From contig JBLNBZ010000083.1 in NCBI GenBank assembly GCA_050260355.1, positions 1-64,000 on the forward strand: DNA of 64,000 nt, given 5' to 3'. The position numbers and the translations under genes are program-made. The notes under the pieces were generated by a model. It had not been told where the DNA came from, ran no database searches, and saw only the letters and a program-made list of their open reading frames with translations. Position 1 is the stretch's first letter. Every line of letters starts with the position of its first letter. Positions 17,280 to 27,948 of the stretch are shown in pieces. Source of the DNA: CADEFX01 sp050260355 (lineage in GTDB: Bacteria > Pseudomonadota > Alphaproteobacteria > Rhizobiales > Hyphomicrobiaceae).

Positions 17280-18131
17280 TTACCAGACGTTCCAGCGCAG
17301 CCCCGCGCGGATCTCATGATCGAACGTATCGCCGATGGTGAGGCGGCTGCTCGCGCCGTTGAGCGGCGTCGACATATCCACCGAGCCCAGCCACGTGAAG
17401 CGGTAGCTGATGTCGACCACCGTCCCGGGCGACAGGTCCCAGGCGATGCCGGCCATCGCCGCAGCGGCCGGCGCGACCTGGTGCGACTTGGACTGGCCGG
17501 ACCACGAGTTGTCGTCCCTCGCCCCGTCGCCGTCCGTGTCCTCGTTCGTGATGTGCCGCCGGTCCAGGCTGCGCACGGCGAACCCGGCGCCCACGCCGAT
17601 GTAGGGCGTTATTCCGGTCCCACGTGGCGTCAGATCCCAGTACAGGTTCGCCAGCGTGACGAAGTCGTGAACCTGCGTCTGCTCCCACGTATGGAAATTG
17701 ACGTTGTTGCCAAGAGCACTCGTATAGCTGCCGAACTGGTCGACCTTGATATCGTTCTGGCTGCGCGCATCGACCGTGATGTCGCCCCTCAGCCGCGGCG
17801 TGATGTAGAGGCCGACGCCGGCACCGCCCGCGAAGAACGTATCGAAGTCCTTGTTGAACCAGGCGGAGCTGATCCCCAAAGGCGGAGATGACGGATCGGC
17901 CGGATTGCCATACACCAGCCCACGCTCCGTCACGTCCGGCTCTTGCCCGAGCCCGATGCCGATGTCTGCGCGCACGTACCAGCGGAACTGATCCACGACC
18001 GGGATCGGCGCCGGCACCGGCACGGCGGCGCGCTCCCTGATGACGCCACGGTCCAGATCAGCGGCCTGCACCGGCGCAGCGATGGCAACAACCGCAAGGC
18101 CGGCCCACAGGCAAGCGTGCTTCAATCTCAT
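17280..18131 (-). CDS. Outer-membrane beta-barrel protein (porin-like)
   Basis: 283 residues: a signal peptide (MRLKHACLWAGLAVVAIAAP, cleavage after VQA), a Pro-rich linker (AAVPVPAPIPVV), then amphipathic strands such as FRWYVRADIGIGLG, YITPRLRGDITVDARS and GITPYIGVGAGFA, ending in the aromatic HEIRAGLRWNVW that BAM recognises. This is an 8-stranded small barrel of the Omp25/RopB-like class found in Hyphomicrobiales; no substrate is implied. The start at 18131 is set by the signal peptide. A decayed paralogue tail lies 217 bp upstream, and a clear terminator follows. Confidence 0.85.
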   Translation of the reverse strand: MRLKHACLWAGLAVVAIAAPVQAADLDRGVIRERAAVPVPAPIPVVDQFRWYVRADIGIGLGQEPDVTERGLVYGNPADPSSPPLGISSAWFNKDFDTFFAGGAGVGLYITPRLRGDITVDARSQNDIKVDQFGSYTSALGNNVNFHTWEQTQVHDFVTLANLYWDLTPRGTGITPYIGVGAGFAVRSLDRRHITNEDTDGDGARDDNSWSGQSKSHQVAPAAAAMAGIAWDLSPGTVVDISYRFTWLGSVDMSTPLNGASSRLTIGDTFDHEIRAGLRWNVW

Positions 18132-18667
18132 GGCTCGTGCATCCCCCATGTCGGCAGCGCGGACGCTGATGCGCCCGCGCTCCAGTGTTGAGATCGAGAG
18201 GTCCGCAAACGCACCCGCCCGCACCAAGCACGGACCTCCCGATCACCACACGGGCCGATCCCCCGTCTGGCACTCCGGCGGAAAGCACCGCCGCTACTGT
18301 CAACCCATGGGAAAGCGAAGCGTGCCCCGCCCCCCTTACTCGTTCGCTCACCAGCGAATGCCGTAGCGCAGGCCGACGCGGAACTCGTGCGCGATGTTCT
18401 CGAGCGTGTCTGCGTTGATCGCCGTATCGTAGGCGACGGGCGCCGCTCAATCGGGTAGATCGCTATCCGGTTGCAGGGCTATTCGCGACACAACCTGCCT
18501 CAGCGAGTACTATGCGGCACAAGGCTTAAGAGAGATTTAAATCGCGGCCCGTTTCGACACTCCGCAGCGCGGCGCGGTGTCCCGCAACGGAATCCCGCGC
18601 CCGCGCCGCCGGGCATTGGCTCGGCCGCGGCTGTCGAGACGACGCGTCAGGCTGCAGTTCGCCGCTC
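18132..18667. other. Region upstream of barrel gene and downstream of glmM
   Basis: About 540 bp with no intact gene. It holds the leader of the barrel gene, the 32-codon remnant of a second barrel gene (18348-18446, listed separately) and about 220 bp without recognised features before the glmM stop. I saw no terminator for glmM with a T-run. Confidence 0.6.
18348..18446 (-). pseudogene. C-terminal remnant of a second beta-barrel gene
   Basis: Thirty-two in-frame codons, closed by TGA at 18348-18350 and preceded by an in-frame stop at 18447-18449, read ...LENIAHEFRVGLRYGIRW. This closely parallels the end of the intact barrel downstream (DTFDHEIRAGLRWNVW): the same H-E-x-R-x-G-L-R core and a terminal aromatic. 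No start, signal peptide or earlier strands remain in this frame. I read it as the leftover last strand of a tandem paralogue. Confidence 0.7.
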
Positions 18668-20026
18668 TTACGCCGCGTGCGCGGCCTCGGTCACCGCGTC
18701 GACGATCTCGCCGACCACCGACGACACGAGCCCCTCGTCGTCACCCTCCGCCATCACGCGGATCACGGGCTCGGTGCCCGACGGGCGGATGACCACGCGG
18801 CCCGCCTCGCCGAGCCTCGCCTTGGCCCCCTCGATGGCGCGGCGCACGCGCAGATCCTCGAGCGGCTGGCCGTTGGCGTAGCGCACGTTCTTCAGAATCT
18901 GGGGAAGCGGCTTGAAGCGATTGCAGACCTCGCTCACCGGCTTGCCGGTCGACACCACTGTCGCCAACACCTGCAGGGCCGACACGAGCCCGTCGCCCGT
19001 CGTCGTGAAGTCCGACAGAACGATGTGGCCCGACTGCTCGCCACCGATGTTGTAGCCGTGCTTGCGCATGTGCTCGACCACGTAGCGGTCGCCCACCGCG
19101 GTTCGCGCCAGCGTCAGCCCGAGGCCATGCAGATAGCGCTCGAGCCCGAGATTGGACATGACCGTTGCCACGATGCCGCCGCCGGCGAGGCGGCCACGCG
19201 CGTGCCAGCTCTCCGCGATCACGGCCATGATCTGATCGCCATCGACGATGCGCGCCTTCTCATCGATGATGACGACGCGGTCGGCATCGCCATCGAGCGC
19301 GATACCGATGTCGGCCCGCAGCTCGCGAACCTTGTCGCACAGCGCCTCGGGCGCGGTCGATCCGCACTTCAGGTTGATGTTGCGGCCGTTCGGCTCGACA
19401 CCGATCTTGATGACCTCCGCGCCGAGCTCCCACAGCGCTTCCGGCGCCACCTTGTAGCTCGCACCGTTGGCGCAGTCGATGACGATGCGCAGCCCGTCGA
19501 GGCGCAGCTCGCGCGGCAGCGTCCGCTTGGCGAACTCGATGTAGCGCTCCTGCGCGCTCTCCACGCGCGTGGCCCGGCCGATCTTGTCGGCTTCCGCCAG
19601 CAGCATCTTGCTGTCGGTGTCGATCAGCCGCTCGATCTCCTGCTCGGTCTCGTCCGACAGCTTGTAGCCGTCGGGATCGAAGAACTTGATGCCGTTGTCG
19701 TCATAGGGGTTGTGCGAGGCCGAGATCATCACGCCGAGATCCGCGCGCAGCGAGCGCGTCAGCATGGCCACGGCGGGCGTGGGCATCGGCCCCAGCAGAA
19801 ACACGTCCATGCCCACGGCAGTGAAGCCTGACATCAGGGCGGACTCGATCATGTAGCCCGATAGCCGCGTGTCCTTGCCGATCACCACCCGATGGCGATG
19901 CGTGCCGCCGTTGCGCGAGAAGACGCGGCCGGCCGCCATGCCGACCTTGAGCGCCACCTCCGACGTCATCGGCTGGCGGTTGGCGAGACCGCGGATCCCG
20001 TCCGTGCCGAAATAGCGCGATGTCAT
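18668..20026 (-). CDS. glmM: Phosphoglucosamine mutase GlmM
   Basis: 452 residues. GlmM converts glucosamine-6-phosphate to glucosamine-1-phosphate for UDP-GlcNAc and hence peptidoglycan and LPS. The phosphoserine loop ISASHNPYDDNG gives catalytic Ser about 104; the Mg loop is DGDADR; the sugar- and phosphate-binding loops are GGEQSGH and RPSGTEPVIRVM. The start MTSRYFGTDGIRG at 20026, with GAGAGGGA upstream, is standard. It follows folP by 227 bp on the same strand, an alphaproteobacterial arrangement (ftsH-glmM neighbourhood). Confidence 0.97.
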   Translation of the reverse strand: MTSRYFGTDGIRGLANRQPMTSEVALKVGMAAGRVFSRNGGTHRHRVVIGKDTRLSGYMIESALMSGFTAVGMDVFLLGPMPTPAVAMLTRSLRADLGVMISASHNPYDDNGIKFFDPDGYKLSDETEQEIERLIDTDSKMLLAEADKIGRATRVESAQERYIEFAKRTLPRELRLDGLRIVIDCANGASYKVAPEALWELGAEVIKIGVEPNGRNINLKCGSTAPEALCDKVRELRADIGIALDGDADRVVIIDEKARIVDGDQIMAVIAESWHARGRLAGGGIVATVMSNLGLERYLHGLGLTLARTAVGDRYVVEHMRKHGYNIGGEQSGHIVLSDFTTTGDGLVSALQVLATVVSTGKPVSEVCNRFKPLPQILKNVRYANGQPLEDLRVRRAIEGAKARLGEAGRVVIRPSGTEPVIRVMAEGDDEGLVSSVVGEIVDAVTEAAHAA

Positions 20027-20253
20027 GTTGATCCCTCTCCTGACGCTCCTCGTCAGTTGCCGCAGCATTGCCCCGTCCTGCCTTCTTGGCCGTTAACGAC
20101 TGATGTTACGGCCCTACGAGCAAGCATCACGCCAACCGGTACGCGCCAGGACGCGACTCGCGACGGCATTTCCCCACTGCATCAGTTGCATATCGCAGAC
20201 CGCAGACGCAAGAGTGAGGTACCGCAATATTCCGCCCACCGAGCCGGATGGGC

Positions 20254-21342
20254 TCATGCCGAGCCCAACGTCGCCGCCTGCCAGATGATGAGCGCCTGCC
20301 GGGTTGCGGCGACATCGTGCACGCGCAGAATATGCGCCCCCTGCATGGCTCCAGCCAGCGCCGCCGCGACGGAGCCCGGCACCCGATCGGTCGGATCCAC
20401 CGCCCCGGTCAGCGCTCCGATGAAGCTCTTGCGCGAGGCTCCCAGCATCAGCGGCACGCCAAGGCCGTGCAGCAGGCTGAGCCCGGACAGCAACTCGAGG
20501 TTATGCGCGGCCGCTTTGCCGAAGCCGATGCCTGGATCGATGATCAGGCGATCGCGCGAGATGCCGGCCCTCAGGCACGCTTCCACGCGCGCTTCCAGCA
20601 CATCGTAAACATCGAGCAGAACGTTGTCGTACTTGGGATCGCGCTGCATGGTGCGCGGGTCCCCCTGTGCGTGCATCAGCACCACAGGCAGTCGCGTCTC
20701 GGCGGCGACACGCATGCTCATGGCGTCGTGCTGCAGGGCGGAGATGTCGTTGAGGATGTGCACGCCCGCCAGTGCCGCCCGCCGCATCACCTCGGCCTTG
20801 CGCGTATCGATCGAAAGCCTGGCGCGCGTGCGCCCCACCAGGCCCTCGATGACCGGCATGACACGGCGCAGCTCCTCGCCCAGCGACACGGGCTCCGCTC
20901 CGGGCCGCGTCGACTCCCCGCCGATATCGAGAATATCGGCGCCCTCCTCCTCCAGCTTCAGGGCGTGCGCGATGGCCGACTCTGCCGTGAGATGGCTTCC
21001 GCCGTCAGCGAAGCTGTCGGGCGTGACATTGACGATGCCCATGATGCGCGGCCGATCGAGACTGAGGCCGGCGATCGCGCCGCGTGGCGCTGCGAGATTT
21101 TTCAGAATGCTGTTGCAGCGGCGGACGACGGGCGCTGGCTGCCCCGCCACGAACTCGGCCACGTCCTCGAGCGACAGCACGCGCCGGTCCGACCACCCCG
21201 GTCCTCGCTGCGTGATCTCCAGCGCGGCGAACACGACATCGTCCCGGTTGGCGAGGCGCAGCACCCGGTCGGGTGCTGCATTGATCCGTCCGGGCGGGCT
21301 CGTCACGCGCCCCAGCGGCCGCAAATAGACGCTTCCGCTCAT
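20254..21342 (-). CDS. folP: Dihydropteroate synthase FolP with N-terminal extension
   Basis: 362 residues. FolP condenses p-aminobenzoate with the pterin pyrophosphate in folate synthesis and is the sulfonamide target. The TIM-barrel motifs are all present: IMGIVNVTPDSFADGG (starting about residue 99), DIGGESTRPGAEPV, ILNDISAL, DPGIGFGKAAAHNLELL, GASRKSFIGAL, RVHDV. About 95 residues precede the catalytic domain, compared with about 15 in the E. coli protein; they show no known motif. The annotated ATG abuts an AGGAG directly, too close for a good SD, so a start further in (for example in-frame GTG codons) is possible. Confidence 0.93.
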   Translation of the reverse strand: MSGSVYLRPLGRVTSPPGRINAAPDRVLRLANRDDVVFAALEITQRGPGWSDRRVLSLEDVAEFVAGQPAPVVRRCNSILKNLAAPRGAIAGLSLDRPRIMGIVNVTPDSFADGGSHLTAESAIAHALKLEEEGADILDIGGESTRPGAEPVSLGEELRRVMPVIEGLVGRTRARLSIDTRKAEVMRRAALAGVHILNDISALQHDAMSMRVAAETRLPVVLMHAQGDPRTMQRDPKYDNVLLDVYDVLEARVEACLRAGISRDRLIIDPGIGFGKAAAHNLELLSGLSLLHGLGVPLMLGASRKSFIGALTGAVDPTDRVPGSVAAALAGAMQGAHILRVHDVAATRQALIIWQAATLGSA

Positions 21343-21669
21343 CTCCTGTCCGCTCCTTGGCGGGCCGCATCACCCTCAATCGCCCACGCGGCCCGAACCG
21401 ATCCTCACGCCACTTGCCGATTTGGCCTCGGCAACGTGTGCAAGCTGTGCACCGTTCCCGCGCAGGATCAACAAAGTCGGATGCCAGCCAGTCTCACTAC
21501 AGATGGGCAAATCCTTGGCCGCGTTGGCGCCGTCAACAGCGCAACGGCCATCGAGCGTGACCTGTGCAGTGCGTTGCCGAGCTTCACTCTAAGCAGAACG
21601 CGCAAAAAACGCTGCGGCCCGTTGAGGCCGCAACGCACAAATTCGCCAGCGTCACAAATGCAGTAACCG
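21343..21669. other. Intergenic region between ftsH and folP
   Basis: It holds the ftsH terminator (21604-21635) and about 260 bp of leader for folP. I see no further gene or RNA. The terminator implies that folP is transcribed from its own promoter here, but I could not pick one with confidence. Confidence 0.6.
21604..21635 (-). terminator. Rho-independent terminator of ftsH
   Basis: Minus strand: CGTTGCGGCC, loop TCAACG, GGCCGCAGCG, then TTTTTT. The stem has 10 pairs with one G-U. It lies 35 bp past the ftsH stop. Confidence 0.85.
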
Positions 21670-23601
<1,932 letters not shown>

Positions 23602-23696
23602 GAGGCTCCCTTCCTGGTGGAACCGGGTAGACATGCTGCCTACCGCCCCGGCCCGTCCGCCACGGGCCGCGGGTTCGTCCCACAAGTGCGACTTGT

Positions 23697-23725
23697 AACA
23701 TAGGGTCGTACAGGAAATTTGCCAA
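23697..23725 (-). promoter_or_regulatory. Candidate promoter of ftsH
   Basis: Minus strand: TTGGCA, 17 nt, TATGTT, located 96 bp upstream of the ftsH start. The CCCTATGTT context around the -10 is also reminiscent of heat-shock (RpoH) -10 elements, which would fit ftsH biology, but the -35 does not decide between sigma factors. Confidence 0.45.
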
Positions 23726-23770
23726 CAATTGGGGTATGGCGATTTGCTAGCCCTTTAGTACTCTGCCGGC

Positions 23771-25159
23771 CTAAAGTGTCCTCTGCAACGAAGCAGATGC
23801 AATAAAGCGGGCCGAAAGGCCGCCCGAGCCACGCATCACCAGACCCAGGCTCGGAACCCCCAGGAGACGCCCTTCCCGCCAGAACGACGGCAGGGTCTCG
23901 ACCGCGCCCTCCGGCGCATCGAGCCCGGCCAGCTCATTGATCCGGCCCTCCTCCTCCGCCGGCAGCCTGCGGCGATCGGCCCCGAGCGCCCGCACCTGTA
24001 CGGAAGAAGGCACCTCGACTGTCGCAGACACAGCAAAGCGCCCGTCCCAGACCCGCTCGGTGCCAGGTTCCAGATCGAGCGCCGGCAAGCCGCTGCGCCA
24101 CAGCTCCCGCCAAACGCGCACCGGCCCATCGCCCTCTCGCTCCACGCGGCAGCCGCCGAGCGTCGTCGCTACACGGCCGCCGGTGCCGGCGCTCAACTGT
24201 TCCGCCAGCGCCTCGATCTGGGACAGCTGCGGCGGCGCCGCTGAGCCTCCATAGGCCCCGAGCAGCACCGCCAGCGTGCGCACCCGGTAATCCTCAGGGT
24301 AAGCCTCGAACAGGCGCGGAGCGATCTCGCCGTAAAGCCCCCAGTGCCAGCACACCACGTCGCGCAGCACGTCGTCCATTGCCGACACCACCGCGCTGCG
24401 GGCCCGCGCCAGTCGGCGAGCGCTGCGCGCGATCTGCTCAGCGCCGACCCCTAGTCCATCGAGCACGGCGAGGGCCTGACGCACGCGCACGCGCTCGAAG
24501 TCGTCCGAGCGGTTGCTCGGGTCGTCGCGCCAGGTGACACCTCTGGCCTCCAGTGCGGCGACGAGCCGCGCCTTCGGCACCCGCAGGAGCGGACGCAACA
24601 GCTCGCAGCGCGTCGGCTGCTCGCCCGGCGCCGTTTCCAGCGCGATACAGTCCCGCTCCCTGATGCCGCTCAGCCCGTCCAGACCGCTGCCGCGCGCGAG
24701 TCGCATCAGAAACGTCTCGGCCTGATCGTCGGCATGGTGCGCCGTCACCAGCGCGCGTTTCGGCCGCCCTGATCCTGCCCGCGCCTCGGCATCCAGAAAG
24801 CTATTCATCAGCCGGTAGCGCGCCTCGCGCGCAGCCGCTTGCAGGCCCGACGCCGGCTTGGGGCCGATCCAGACAAGCGTGTCGTGCGGCAGCCCGAGCT
24901 TGCCCGCCTCGCGCGCCACCCAAGCGGCCTCGTCGGCCGATTCAGCGCGCAGCCGATGATCGACCGTCAGCACCCGCAGCGGCACCTCGCCCATGCCCTG
25001 CCGTTCAGCCGTTCCCGGCTCGCGAAGCCATTCGGCCAACAGATGCATCAGCGCGACGCTATCGGCCCCGCCCGAGACGGCCAGCGCCAGCGGTCCCCTC
25101 AGCAGGGCAGCGAAGGTCGGCCGGATCTCTTCGAGCGTGAGGGGCTCAATCCGGCCCAT
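23771..25159 (-). CDS. tilS: tRNA(Ile)-lysidine synthetase TilS
   Basis: 462 residues. TilS attaches lysine to C34 of the CAU-anticodon tRNA-Ile, changing both codon and amino-acid identity. The N-type ATP-pyrophosphatase loop LAVSGGADSVALMHL lies near residues 26-40; HHADDQAETFLMRLARGSG is the family motif around residue 145; a long C-terminal region with weak similarity follows. It begins 6 bp downstream of the cpoB stop, so wait for co-transcription with cpoB: the two genes are essentially contiguous on the minus strand, with cpoB first. Its own 3' side is 169 bp before ftsH. Confidence 0.93.
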   Translation of the reverse strand: MGRIEPLTLEEIRPTFAALLRGPLALAVSGGADSVALMHLLAEWLREPGTAERQGMGEVPLRVLTVDHRLRAESADEAAWVAREAGKLGLPHDTLVWIGPKPASGLQAAAREARYRLMNSFLDAEARAGSGRPKRALVTAHHADDQAETFLMRLARGSGLDGLSGIRERDCIALETAPGEQPTRCELLRPLLRVPKARLVAALEARGVTWRDDPSNRSDDFERVRVRQALAVLDGLGVGAEQIARSARRLARARSAVVSAMDDVLRDVVCWHWGLYGEIAPRLFEAYPEDYRVRTLAVLLGAYGGSAAPPQLSQIEALAEQLSAGTGGRVATTLGGCRVEREGDGPVRVWRELWRSGLPALDLEPGTERVWDGRFAVSATVEVPSSVQVRALGADRRRLPAEEEGRINELAGLDAPEGAVETLPSFWREGRLLGVPSLGLVMRGSGGLSARFIASASLQRTL

Positions 25160-25165
25160 TGCACG

Positions 25166-26197
25166 TCAGCAGCCAACGCGCTGGCGCACCACCTTGGCCT
25201 TGCTCTTGATGTCGGCTGAGGCGTTGGGATGTCTGGTGTCCAGCTCACTGAACAGAGCACAGTCCTTCTGGCCGAGCTGCTCCAGCGTCATGGCGAGCTT
25301 CAACAGGCTTCCCGGCACCTTGGAGCTGCCCTGGTAATTCTGCACCACTTTCAGGAAGGCCTGGGCGGCTTGCTTGTAGCGGCGCTGCACGTAAAGCGAC
25401 TCGCCGAGCCAATACTGCGCGTCGGGGGCCAGCCGATCCTGCGGGTAGATGCGCAGGAACTCCTCGAACGCCACCTCGGCCGCCCCGTAGTCCTGCTGCA
25501 ACAGGTATCCGTAGGCCGTCTCGTAAAGCTCCTTCGGATTGCCCGCGTGGCCCGAGGCCGGCGCAGCGGATGCGGTCCGATCCTCCTCCGGCTGCGTATC
25601 GATCATGCGCCCGATCGGGTCGCGGCCACCTCCAGGCGTTACCGTCGTCGAGCCGAATCCGCCGCCGGCCGGCGGCCGCCCGGCATTGGCAGCAAGGTCG
25701 CCGGGGCGGGCCAACTCGGGCACGGGATCACGCCCTGGCGGCGGGCCGGCGTCGGTCCTGCGGCCGGCCATCTGGCGCACTTGCTCGGCCAACTGCTCGA
25801 GCTGATTGGTCAGCGCGCGAATCTGCGTCTCCAGGCTGTCGATGCGGGCCTGATCGACGTCGCCGAGCTGACCGCCGCGGGGCACTGGCGCCGCGGCGCC
25901 CGAGGACCCTGGCGATTTGGCCAGCGATTCGAGCGTCCCGAGCGCCACCTGCATGTCGACAATCTGCTCCTCGAGCTGCTCGACCCTTTGCCGGAGCTGA
26001 GCCTCGCTGCCTCCGCGGCCTGCCGCCTGATCCTCCTTGGCCGCGGGACGAGCAGTCGCCGCAGGCGCCTTGGCGGGCGGCCTCTGCTGCGCCGCCGACG
26101 ATTGGCCGAATGTCTGCTGGCCCAGCGCGGGCGCGGCCAACAGCGCGACGAGAGCAACCGCTCCGCCCGCCAGCCCGGATCGCGTTCTGCCCCACAT
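25166..26197 (-). CDS. cpoB: Tol-Pal system protein CpoB/YbgF
   Basis: 343 residues. CpoB is a periplasmic partner of TolA that couples outer-membrane constriction with peptidoglycan synthesis. Seen: signal peptide (MWGRTRSGLAGGAVALVALL, ending ALG), an N-terminal coiled coil (RQRVEQLEEQIVDMQVALGTLE, and a second heptad stretch near residues 105-125), a Gly/Pro-rich linker, and C-terminal TPR repeats (KELYETAYGYLLQQDYGAAEVAFEEFL, DAQYWLGESLYVQRRYKQAAQAFLKV). The last residues contain two Cys. The start at 26197 is fixed by the signal peptide. It lies between the Pal-like gene and tilS in the tol-pal cluster. Confidence 0.92.
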   Translation of the reverse strand: MWGRTRSGLAGGAVALVALLAAPALGQQTFGQSSAAQQRPPAKAPAATARPAAKEDQAAGRGGSEAQLRQRVEQLEEQIVDMQVALGTLESLAKSPGSSGAAAPVPRGGQLGDVDQARIDSLETQIRALTNQLEQLAEQVRQMAGRRTDAGPPPGRDPVPELARPGDLAANAGRPPAGGGFGSTTVTPGGGRDPIGRMIDTQPEEDRTASAAPASGHAGNPKELYETAYGYLLQQDYGAAEVAFEEFLRIYPQDRLAPDAQYWLGESLYVQRRYKQAAQAFLKVVQNYQGSSKVPGSLLKLAMTLEQLGQKDCALFSELDTRHPNASADIKSKAKVVRQRVGC

Positions 26198-26345
26198 GCG
26201 ATTGAGTTCCACGCTGCGTTTGGCTGCTGGTGCCGGGATGCTCTCGGCCTGCCGCCGGGTCCCGGATCGAAGTGACCTAGACTTCCTGCGTTCTCCGAAG
26301 CTTGTCAATCGCGCCGCCGGCCCTTCTTGCGCTTATCCGAATGAG

Positions 26346-27269
26346 CTAGTTGCCGATCCGCGGACGCGTGTGCTGGGCAGCGCGCGGAACGGCTGCCTGC
26401 GAGTTCGGCCCGGCATCGACCGGCGGCAGCGAGAACGCCGTAACGGCGCGGCGATTGTGAGGGGCACACTCTAGGTTCGGGCAAGTTGCAACAGGCTGCT
26501 CGCGCCCGAAGCTCGCCGCATTGACCCGCTGCTCCTCGACCCCTTCGGCGATCAGGCGCGCGCGTACCGCTTGCGCACGTTTCAGTCCGAGCTCCCGATT
26601 ATATTCGGCGGTGCCGGGCTCATCCGCGTGGCCCTCGACCACCACTGAGACGCCCGGATATCGCTTCAGCCATTGCGCCTGCGCCGCGAGAACAGCGCGA
26701 GCCCGCGCGCCGAGCTCCGCGCTTGCCGCTCCGAAGAAGACGCGATCGCCCACGTTCAGGCGAAAGTCCTGCTCTATGGTCTCCAGAACCCGCCGGTCAG
26801 CGTTCGACCGCTCTGCCCCGACCGCCGGCGTTTGCCGCGCGCGGCCTCCGGCATCGACGCGCGGGTCGGCGGGCGACAAGGCCAGGCTCGGCCAATGTCT
26901 GGTCGTCGGCTCTCTCGCAGGTGTGCTTTGCTCCGCCGTCGCCTGCTCGCGTGCATAAAGCCGGCCGAGCTCCCCACGCGCCGCAACAGCAGCATCGGTC
27001 TCCGGATAACGAGCAACCAGGATCTCGAGCCGGCGCCTGCCTTCGCTGGCTCTGCCGTGTGCCAGGTCGTCCTGGGCATCGGCCAGCATCCTCGAGGCAT
27101 AGCCTTCCTGGGCAGCCGCCCAGCGCCTTGCGGCAGGGCCACCGTCAGCGGCACTGCGCCACTGCGCGGCCGCCGGGTTCGATACGGCGGGACCAAGGAC
27201 CGCCAGTGCGGCCAAGATGCAGGCGAGAAACGAGGCTCTCGCGCAAACGCGGATCCGGCAGCGCCACAT
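26346..27269 (-). CDS. Second Pal-like protein: TPR-like region plus OmpA domain
   Basis: 307 residues: signal-anchor (residues 9-38, ending AAAQ, no lipobox), a helical region with ASEGRRRLEILVARYPETDA resembling a TPR/YbgF-type helix pair, a hydrophilic linker, and a C-terminal OmpA domain (LNVGDRVFFGAASAEL, VVVEGHADEPGTAEYNREL, AASFGREQPVATC). The OmpA part closely follows Pal, including the conserved PVA-C...C pair, but the protein is secreted rather than lipidated. It lies 163 bp after pal and 148 bp before cpoB. It may be a Pal duplicate fused to a CpoB-like segment. The start at 27269 has GGGGA upstream. Confidence 0.8.
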   Translation of the reverse strand: MWRCRIRVCARASFLACILAALAVLGPAVSNPAAAQWRSAADGGPAARRWAAAQEGYASRMLADAQDDLAHGRASEGRRRLEILVARYPETDAAVAARGELGRLYAREQATAEQSTPAREPTTRHWPSLALSPADPRVDAGGRARQTPAVGAERSNADRRVLETIEQDFRLNVGDRVFFGAASAELGARARAVLAAQAQWLKRYPGVSVVVEGHADEPGTAEYNRELGLKRAQAVRARLIAEGVEEQRVNAASFGREQPVATCPNLECAPHNRRAVTAFSLPPVDAGPNSQAAVPRAAQHTRPRIGN

Positions 27270-27432
27270 TGCGCCATCCCCGAACATTGATGCCACGAGC
27301 ACTGAGCATCAGCCACGAATCAGGCCGATTTTTGATTGAAGCGGGGTAACGTTACCTGGTCGATCTGCTGGGCGCTGACTCGCCGGCCCGCCCGCTTCGT
27401 GCAGAGGTCGTCAAGTCAGTTCGCCTCCAGCG

Positions 27433-27945
27433 TCAGGACCCGGCGCCGCGGGTGTTCAGCACCGTCTGCGCCCGCCGATTCTGCGACCAGCAGGAGATAT
27501 CGTTGCAAACGGCGACCGGCCGCTCCTTGCCGTAGGAGATCGTACGGATCCGCGAGGCGTTGATTCCGTTCCGCGCCAGGAAATCGCGCACCGTCTGGGC
27601 GCGTCGCGCTCCCAGCGCGATGTTGTACTCGCGCGTGCCGCGCTCGTCCGCGTGCCCCTCGATGGTGATCGTGTACTGCGCGTACTTCTGCAACCAGCGG
27701 GCCTGATTCGAGAGCGTCTGCTGCGCCTCCGGAGAGAGGTCCGAGCTGTCGGTCGAGAAGTAGACGATGTCGCCCACGTTGACCGCGAAGTCGCGCGCCG
27801 AGCCGGGCGTCGCAGGTCCGCCTTTGCCGTAGGCACCGAGCTGATCGTCGGGCTTGTCGTTCTGGGCGCACGCCGTCAGCATCATGGCCACCGCAACCGC
27901 TGCAAGCGCACGCAGCGCGCGCGAGTACCGAGGTGCCAACGCCAT
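27433..27945 (-). CDS. pal: Peptidoglycan-associated lipoprotein Pal
   Basis: 170 residues. Pal anchors the outer membrane to peptidoglycan and is moved by TolQRAB energy at the division site. The lipobox LTAC gives Cys about 26; a short linker and the OmpA-type domain follow, with VGDIVYFSTDSSDLSPEA, ITIEGHADERGTREYN and ISYGKERPVAVC. The Asp and Arg of the diaminopimelate pocket lie in these segments. Two adjacent ATGs (27948 and 27945) are possible; AAGGGGG is better spaced for the second. It is downstream of tolB and the two mini-lipoprotein genes. Confidence 0.96.
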   Translation of the reverse strand: MALAPRYSRALRALAAVAVAMMLTACAQNDKPDDQLGAYGKGGPATPGSARDFAVNVGDIVYFSTDSSDLSPEAQQTLSNQARWLQKYAQYTITIEGHADERGTREYNIALGARRAQTVRDFLARNGINASRIRTISYGKERPVAVCNDISCWSQNRRAQTVLNTRGAGS

Positions 27946-27948
27946 CAT

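Noticed and set aside
20040..20056. CTGACG-N5-CGTCAG hairpin in the glmM leader
   Set aside because: Only 6-bp arms, no T-run and not overlapping the ribosome site. It is too weak to call regulatory.
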